26,948 bases of DNA, taken from Actinomycetota bacterium. GTDB taxonomy: Bacteria > Actinomycetota > Actinomycetes > Streptosporangiales > Streptosporangiaceae. Under the pieces are notes generated by a model that did no database searches, was not told the DNA's origin, and saw only the letters and a program-made list of their open reading frames with translations. Made by a program: the position numbers and the translations under genes. Positions 23,060-26,948 of the stretch are shown one piece after another. The first letter of the stretch is position 1; each line of letters begins with the position of its first letter. The stretch spans positions 1 to 26,948 of the forward strand of contig PMST01000558.1 in NCBI GenBank assembly GCA_003168295.1, written 5' to 3'.

Positions 23060-24018
23060 TGATTCAGAACGATCCTGGTACCAGCCCTCCGGCACTGCGG
23101 ACAGACCAGCTTGGCCGGCGCTACGGCCGGGTGTGGGGCCTGCGCGACTGCACCCTTGAGGTGCCGGCCGGCGCGATAACCGGCCTGGTGGGCCCGAACG
23201 GAGCGGGCAAGACCACCCTGCTGGAGATGATCATCGGGCTGCTCCAGCCCACCGAAGGACAGCTGGCAGTCTTCGGTGAGACCTCGCACGCGCCGATGGC
23301 GGCCAGGCTGGCGCGGGTCGGCTACGTCGCCCAGGACCACCCGCTGTACCGCGACTTCACCGTCGCGGACATGTTCCACCTGGGCCGGGCGATGAACCCC
23401 AGCTGGGATCAGGAGCTGGCGCAGGCCCGGATGGGCGCGCTGGACATTCCGCTCAAACGCAAGGTCAAGGCCCTGTCCGGCGGGCAGCGGGCCCAGGTCT
23501 CGCTGACCATGGCGCTGGCCAAGCGAGCGCCGCTGCTCGTGCTCGACGAGCCGGTTTCCAGCCTGGACCCGGTCGCCCGGCTGGAGTTCATGCGGGAGGT
23601 GATGGCCGCGGCGGCCGACACCGGCCTGACCGTCCTGATCGCCTCGCACGTGGTCTCCGAGCTGGAGCGGCTGTGCGACTGGCTGATCGTCCTCACTGGC
23701 GGGCACGTGCAGCTCGCCGGGCCGACCGACGACCTGATCGCCGCGCACCGGATTCTCACCGTTCCCCGCGCGACCCCGGACGCCGAGCTTCCCGGGCTCA
23801 TCATCCACCGCACCGACAGCGACCGGCACTCCACCGTGCTGGTCCGCGCCGATCCCGCCCGGCTGGCGGCGCGGCAGCACCCTGGATGGCAGGCCGACCC
23901 GGTGGGCTTCGAACAGCTCGTCATGGCCTACCTGCAGCGCCCATCCAAGACGGCAAGAGACGATACTGCCCAGGCCGCGGCGCGGCCCGGGCCGGCTACG
24001 AAGGCGGTAACACGATGA
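23059..24018 (+). CDS. ABC transporter ATP-binding protein
   Basis: 319 residues from ATG 23059. Walker A GPNGAGKTT at 45-53, Q-loop Q92 (GYVAQDHPLYRDFTVADM), signature LSGGQRAQV at 139-147, Walker B LLVLDEP at 159-165 and H-loop H197 are all intact, so it should hydrolyse ATP. The C-terminal 80 residues are a variable extension. It resembles the ATPases of drug or lantibiotic-immunity exporters regulated by YtrA-type GntR proteins. The stop overlaps the permease start (ATGA). Confidence 0.95.
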   Translation: MIQNDPGTSPPALRTDQLGRRYGRVWGLRDCTLEVPAGAITGLVGPNGAGKTTLLEMIIGLLQPTEGQLAVFGETSHAPMAARLARVGYVAQDHPLYRDFTVADMFHLGRAMNPSWDQELAQARMGALDIPLKRKVKALSGGQRAQVSLTMALAKRAPLLVLDEPVSSLDPVARLEFMREVMAAAADTGLTVLIASHVVSELERLCDWLIVLTGGHVQLAGPTDDLIAAHRILTVPRATPDAELPGLIIHRTDSDRHSTVLVRADPARLAARQHPGWQADPVGFEQLVMAYLQRPSKTARDDTAQAAARPGPATKAVTR

Positions 24019-24920
24019 TCTGGGTCAGCTGGCGGCAGCACCGCAGCCAGGCCATAGCCTGCCTGGGCCTGCTCGCCGCCCTCGCGGTCTACGCGATCGT
24101 GGTGGGCACTTCGATGCGCACGGCGTTCGGCCAGGACGACGGCCTGGTCACCTGTCTGGCCCGCAGCCAGGGGAACGGCTGCCCGGACGCGATCCACGCC
24201 TTCACGGACAGGTTCGGCTCCGAGGTCAACGTCGCGTTCTGGTCCGTGCTCCTGATACTTCCCGGGCTGATCGGGGTCCTCGTCGGCGGCCCGCTGATCG
24301 CGCGGGAACTCGAATTCGGCACCTGGCGGCTGGCCTGGAGCCAGACGGTTTCCCGGGCCCGGTGGCTGACCGTCAAGCTGGGCCTGGTCACCGGCGGGCT
24401 CATAGTCCTGGGCGCGGCGATGACCGCGGTGATCACCTGGTACCGCGCGCCGATGGACCGGCTCACCGGCCGTTTCCTGCCCAACATTTACGACTTCGAG
24501 GGCCTGGTCCTCACCGCCTACATCCTGTGCGCGTTCGGCTTCGCCGTGCTGGCGGGGCTGCTGCTGCGCCGGAGCATCCCGGCCATGGTGGCCGCGTTCA
24601 TCCCGTGGCTGGCCATCAGGCTCGTGGTCGAGTTCGTGCTCCGCCCCCACTTCCAGGCGCCCCTGACGTTCCACCAGGTCTGCCCGCAGAACGGCTCGTG
24701 TTTCGGCGGCTACGGCCTAGGTATCCTGCCCCCGGTGACCGGCCACATCGGTGACTGGGTGCTCGGCCAGGCTGCCGGCCCGGCAGGCGTGAATAGCTAC
24801 CTATACCAGCCGGCCGACCGGTTCTGGACCTTCCAGTCCATCGAGGCCGGCATCTTCGTGGCCCTCACCGCAACCGCGCTCGGCGCCACGATCTGGCTGC
24901 TGCACCGCCGCGCCGCCTGA
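24015..24920 (+). CDS. ABC transporter permease
   Basis: 301 residues; ATG 24015 overlaps the ATPase stop by 4 nt. It has six predicted membrane segments, at about 12-31, 74-95, 118-142, 160-182, 190-205 and 272-293. REFEFGTWRL-like residues after helix 2 (ARELEFGTWRLAWSQ) are typical of ABC-2 type permeases of this group. The external loop between helices 5 and 6 contains two Cys (CPQNGSC). It partners with the ATPase; substrate unknown, with a role in envelope stress or peptide or drug export plausible. Confidence 0.88.
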   Translation: MIWVSWRQHRSQAIACLGLLAALAVYAIVVGTSMRTAFGQDDGLVTCLARSQGNGCPDAIHAFTDRFGSEVNVAFWSVLLILPGLIGVLVGGPLIARELEFGTWRLAWSQTVSRARWLTVKLGLVTGGLIVLGAAMTAVITWYRAPMDRLTGRFLPNIYDFEGLVLTAYILCAFGFAVLAGLLLRRSIPAMVAAFIPWLAIRLVVEFVLRPHFQAPLTFHQVCPQNGSCFGGYGLGILPPVTGHIGDWVLGQAAGPAGVNSYLYQPADRFWTFQSIEAGIFVALTATALGATIWLLHRRAA

Positions 24921-24949
24921 CCGCCCCATCTTGCCCGGCGGCGGGGCGG
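24921..24949 (+). terminator. Hairpin after the ABC operon
   Basis: Arms 24921-24927 (CCGCCCC) and 24943-24949 (GGGGCGG) pair over 7 bp starting directly after the permease stop codon. This is a probable terminator; its 3' arm overlaps the G-rich repeat. Confidence 0.5.
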
Positions 24950-24971
24950 GTGTTGGGGCGGGTGTTGGGGG
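24943..24971 (+). repeat. G-rich 12-bp tandem repeat with G-quadruplex pattern
   Basis: GGGGCGGGTGTT occurs twice in tandem (24943-24954, 24955-24966), followed by five more G. Five runs of at least three G separated by 1-4 bases satisfy the usual quadruplex pattern. It sits in the 3' untranslated region of the ABC operon. About 90 bases after it, before the VOC gene's end, show no further feature. Confidence 0.6.
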
Positions 24972-25060
24972 CGGCCCCGATGACGCCCTGGATGAGAAGA
25001 GATCTCGGGTCAGCGCCTCACGGTACGCGTCTGGGCACATGGCTGCGATCCCCGGGTAGC

Positions 25061-25471
25061 TCAGCGCAGCTCCTGGATGCGGACCAGGTTGCCCGCGGGA
25101 TCGCGGAAGGCGCAGTCGCGGATGCCGTAGGGCTGCTCGACCGGCTCCTGGACGACCTCGGCGTCGCTGGCCTGCAGCCGCTCGAAGGTGCCGTCGAGGT
25201 CCTTGGTGGCCAGGAGGATCCAGCCGTAGGTGCCCTTGGCCATCATCTCGGCGATGGTGCGGCGCTCGTCGTCGGTGACGCCGGGGTCGGTGGCCGGCGG
25301 CGCCAGCAGGATGGACGTGCTGGGCTGGCCGGGCGGGCCGACCGTGATCCAGCGCATCTTGCCCTTTCCGACGTCGTTGCGGACCTCGAAGCCGAGGACG
25401 TCGCGATAGAAGGCCAGGGAAGCGTCCGGGTCGTCATGCGGGAGGAAGGTCGCGTGAATGGTGATGTCCAT
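25061..25471 (-). CDS. VOC (glyoxalase/bleomycin-resistance fold) protein
   Basis: 136 residues; ATG 25471. It has the two beta-alpha-beta-beta-beta modules of the VOC fold: FLPHDDPDASLAFYRDVLGF at the start and GTFERLQASDAEVVQEPVEQ with RDCAFRDPAGNLVRIQEL at the end. H7 or H12 and the terminal Glu may bind metal, but the family is functionally diverse, so no reaction can be assigned. It starts five bases after the AraC gene stop and is clearly in its operon. Confidence 0.9.
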   Translation of the reverse strand: MDITIHATFLPHDDPDASLAFYRDVLGFEVRNDVGKGKMRWITVGPPGQPSTSILLAPPATDPGVTDDERRTIAEMMAKGTYGWILLATKDLDGTFERLQASDAEVVQEPVEQPYGIRDCAFRDPAGNLVRIQELR

Positions 25472-25476
25472 GTCGG

Positions 25477-25926
25477 TCAGGCTAGCTGCGATCCAATGAC
25501 CGGCGCTTCTCGATTCCTGACCGGTCTGGTCACTTGTTTGGCCACGCACGGCGGCATCCCCTCCGTCGCGCGAGCCGCCTGGCTCCGGTAGGTGCTGGGC
25601 GGCATGCCGGCCAGTTCGGTGAAGCGGGTGCTGAAGGTGCCCAGCGACGCGCAGCCGACCGCGAAGCAGACCTCGGTGACGCTGAGGTCGCCCCGGCGCA
25701 GCAGCGCCATCGCGCGCTCGATCCGCCGCGTCATCAGGTAGCTGTACGGCGATTCGCCGTAGGCGAGTTTGAACTCGCGGCTGAGGTGCCCGGCCGACAT
25801 GTGCGCGCCGCGGGCGAGCGCCTCGACGTCCAGCGGCTGCGCGTACTCCCGGTCGATCCGGTCCCGGACACGGCGCAGCCGCGCCAGATCGCGCAGCTGC
25901 TCCTCCGCGGTGGGTCTGCTGGTCAC
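25477..25926 (-). CDS. AraC-family transcriptional regulator (short, HTH-only form)
   Basis: 149 residues from GTG 25926, chosen because family members begin near TAEEQLRDLARLRRVRDRID; an upstream ATG at 26007 gives 27 extra unlike residues. The double helix-turn-helix is intact: VEALARGAHMSAGHLSREFK, AYGESPYSYLMTRRIERA, and LSVTEVCFAVGCASLGTFST followed by RFTELAGMPPSTYR. There is no separate ligand-binding domain. AraC plus VOC pairs of this type are common in actinomycetes, and the VOC gene is the likely target, together with autoregulation. Confidence 0.9.
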   Translation of the reverse strand: MTSRPTAEEQLRDLARLRRVRDRIDREYAQPLDVEALARGAHMSAGHLSREFKLAYGESPYSYLMTRRIERAMALLRRGDLSVTEVCFAVGCASLGTFSTRFTELAGMPPSTYRSQAARATEGMPPCVAKQVTRPVRNREAPVIGSQLA

Positions 25927-26030
25927 ACGCACGATCGTACGTCGCGCCGCAATCCATGCCGAGCCGCGTGCCGTGGCCACATGTCCCAGGACCATCATGC
26001 GTAACACGGGCTAGGTCTGCGGGCAGCTCA

Positions 26031-26046
26031 CCGGGCGTTAGCCCGG
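26031..26046 (-). terminator. Short perfect hairpin over the soxR stop codon
   Basis: CCGGGC (26031-26036), loop GTTA and GCCCGG (26041-26046). The TAA stop of soxR lies inside the loop and stem base. A larger pair (26007-26013 with 26039-26045) competes with it. Possible terminator for the minus-strand soxR transcript. Confidence 0.45.
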
Positions 26047-26523
26047 CGCGTCTCTAGTGATTGCCGTCGGCAGCTTCCGGGGTCCCGGACCCTCGCCGCC
26101 GAGGATGTCGCCGGGATTCATGAGCCGGCACAGCCTGAGGGACAGGCACCCGCAGCCGATGCAGCCGGTCAGCCGGTCTCGAAGGTCCTGGAGCTGGGTG
26201 ATGCGCCGGTCGAGGTCTACGCGCCAGGCTGCGGACAGGCTGGCCCAGTCCCGCCGGGTCGGCGTGCGCCCGCTCGGCAGCTGATCCAGCGCGTCCTTGA
26301 TCTGCCGCAACGGGATGCCTGCGCGCTGCGAAGCGCGGATGAACGCCACCCGGCGCAGCATGTCCCGCGGGTACCGCCGCTGGTTGCCCGGCGTCCGGCG
26401 GCTGGTGATCAGGCCCTGGGCCTCGTAGAAGTGCAGTGCCGAGACGGCCACGCCGCTGCGGGCAGCCAGCTGCCCGACGCCGAGCTCGGAGGGCTGGGAG
26501 GGCTGGGAGGAGGATCGCGTCAT
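26038..26523 (-). CDS. soxR: SoxR redox-sensing MerR-family activator
   Basis: 161 residues; ATG 26523. The MerR winged helix ([40 protein letters not shown]) precedes a dimerisation helix and the [2Fe-2S] motif [12 protein letters not shown], with C121, C124, C126 and C132 in the exact CX2CXCX5C spacing of SoxR. In actinomycetes SoxR senses redox-active compounds such as actinorhodin-type quinones and switches on a small set of oxidoreductase, transport or monooxygenase genes. The divergent PPOX gene with a SoxR box between them is the evident target. A C-terminal tail of about 28 residues follows the cluster motif. Confidence 0.95.
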   Translation of the reverse strand: MTRSSSQPSQPSELGVGQLAARSGVAVSALHFYEAQGLITSRRTPGNQRRYPRDMLRRVAFIRASQRAGIPLRQIKDALDQLPSGRTPTRRDWASLSAAWRVDLDRRITQLQDLRDRLTGCIGCGCLSLRLCRLMNPGDILGGEGPGPRKLPTAITRDAPG

Positions 26524-26527
26524 CGCC

Positions 26528-26558
26528 TTGACCTCAAGATTGGTTGAGGTTATAGCGT
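26528..26558 (+). promoter_or_regulatory. SoxR-dependent promoter: TTGACC-N19-TAGCGT
   Basis: TTGACC (26528-26533) and TAGCGT (26553-26558) are separated by 19 bases, the over-long spacer that MerR-family activators correct by twisting DNA. The predicted start is at or next to the A of ATG 26564, five bases beyond the -10. Confidence 0.7.
26531..26550. promoter_or_regulatory. SoxR box
   Basis: ACCTCAA (26531-26537) and TTGAGGT (26544-26550) form a perfect 7-bp inverted repeat around six bases. The inner CCTCAA...TTGAGG has the same 18-bp length and arms as the enterobacterial soxS site. It lies between -35 and -10 of the PPOX gene. Confidence 0.9.
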
Positions 26559-26563
26559 AGCCA

Positions 26564-26948
26564 CATGGCCCTCACCCAAGTCGAACAGCGGTTCCTTTCC
26601 ACCCAGCGTCGCGGACGTCTGGCCACGATCTCTCCCGGCGGCAGCCCGCAGGTCAAGCCGGTCGGTTTCGCCTATAACGCGGAACTCGGCACGATCGACA
26701 TCGCCGGCTTCAACATGGGCAGTAGCGCCAAGTACCGGAACATCCGCGCCAACCCGCAGGTCGCGTTCGTCGTGGACGAGGTTCAATTCGAGGGGATCGA
26801 CGGCGTGCGCTTCGTGGAGATCCGCGGCCGGGCGGAGGCGGTATCAGGGCAGGCACCTGCAGACTCGCACCTCGCCCCGGAGATCATCCGGATCCACCCC
26901 AGGCGCGTCCTCGCGTTCAACATCGATCCCGGTCATCCCGGCCTGCAG
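26564..26948 (+). CDS. PPOX-class F420-dependent oxidoreductase-like protein, 3' end outside the window
   Basis: An open frame from ATG 26564 to the window end (128 codons, no stop). It begins [20 protein letters not shown], continues with [14 protein letters not shown] and has [20 protein letters not shown], the split-barrel flavin-fold pattern of PPOX-type proteins that use F420 or FMN. These reduce quinone-like or other redox-active molecules. There is no ribosome-binding site, because the transcript is predicted to start at the ATG (leaderless). Control by the divergent SoxR fits a role in disposing of redox-cycling compounds. Confidence 0.9.

Noticed and set aside
1..26948. CRISPR array, insertion sequence, rRNA or complete tRNA
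   Set aside because: No regularly spaced repeats, transposase or integrase motifs, or structural RNA signatures were seen on either strand.

Overview
The window is GC-rich DNA with strong G/C third-position bias, GTG starts, TANNNT-type promoters, a divergent RbpA-like protein, a SigX5-type sigma factor with a SnoaL-like tail, a SoxR/F420-type oxidoreductase pair and a YtrA-type GntR/ABC operon. Together these point to a filamentous actinomycete. I cannot name the genus. All family assignments come from reading motifs by eye; no database search was run.

Layout. Positions 1-2.6 kb hold a truncated LuxR/AfsR-like AAA+ regulator (minus strand) divergent from a small alpha/beta-barrel-like protein. 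Positions 2.9-15.6 kb form an accessory, defence-flavoured region with three different TIR-domain proteins. These are TIR-TM-double WD40 propeller (2881-5718), a TIR domain fused to a complete GroEL-type chaperonin (9602-11773, minus), and WD40-TIR with a C-terminal membrane anchor (13577-15613, minus). Between them lie an SRPBCC protein, a divergent RbpA paralogue, a membrane-anchored pentapeptide-repeat protein, a decayed MFS transporter, and a DinB/TIGR03086-like gene coupled to an ECF sigma factor. That sigma factor reads through into the convergent TIR gene.

Positions 16.1-22.3 kb look like an unrecognised radical-SAM RiPP cluster. A free-standing phosphohistidine-swivel (PEP-utiliser mobile domain) protein overlaps a radical SAM/SPASM enzyme by 4 nt. 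That is followed 12 nt later by a 111-residue precursor-like peptide ending in IYLDICPFF. After a 212-nt gap with competing hairpins come an alpha-dioxygenase-like haem peroxidase, a SnoaL/NTF2-like protein and a polytopic membrane protein, all on the same strand.

Positions 22.6-24.9 kb are an autoregulated-looking GntR(YtrA)-ABC ATPase-permease operon with a clear promoter and a 17-bp palindrome. The right end has an AraC regulator with a VOC protein, then SoxR divergent from a partial F420/PPOX-type oxidoreductase. A canonical SoxR box lies between -35 and -10 with the 19-bp spacing typical of MerR-family promoters, and the oxidoreductase mRNA is probably leaderless.

The two most interesting items are the TIR-chaperonin fusion, whose ATPase aspartates and candidate NADase glutamate all appear intact, and the swivel-domain/radical-SAM/precursor cassette next to an alpha-dioxygenase module.
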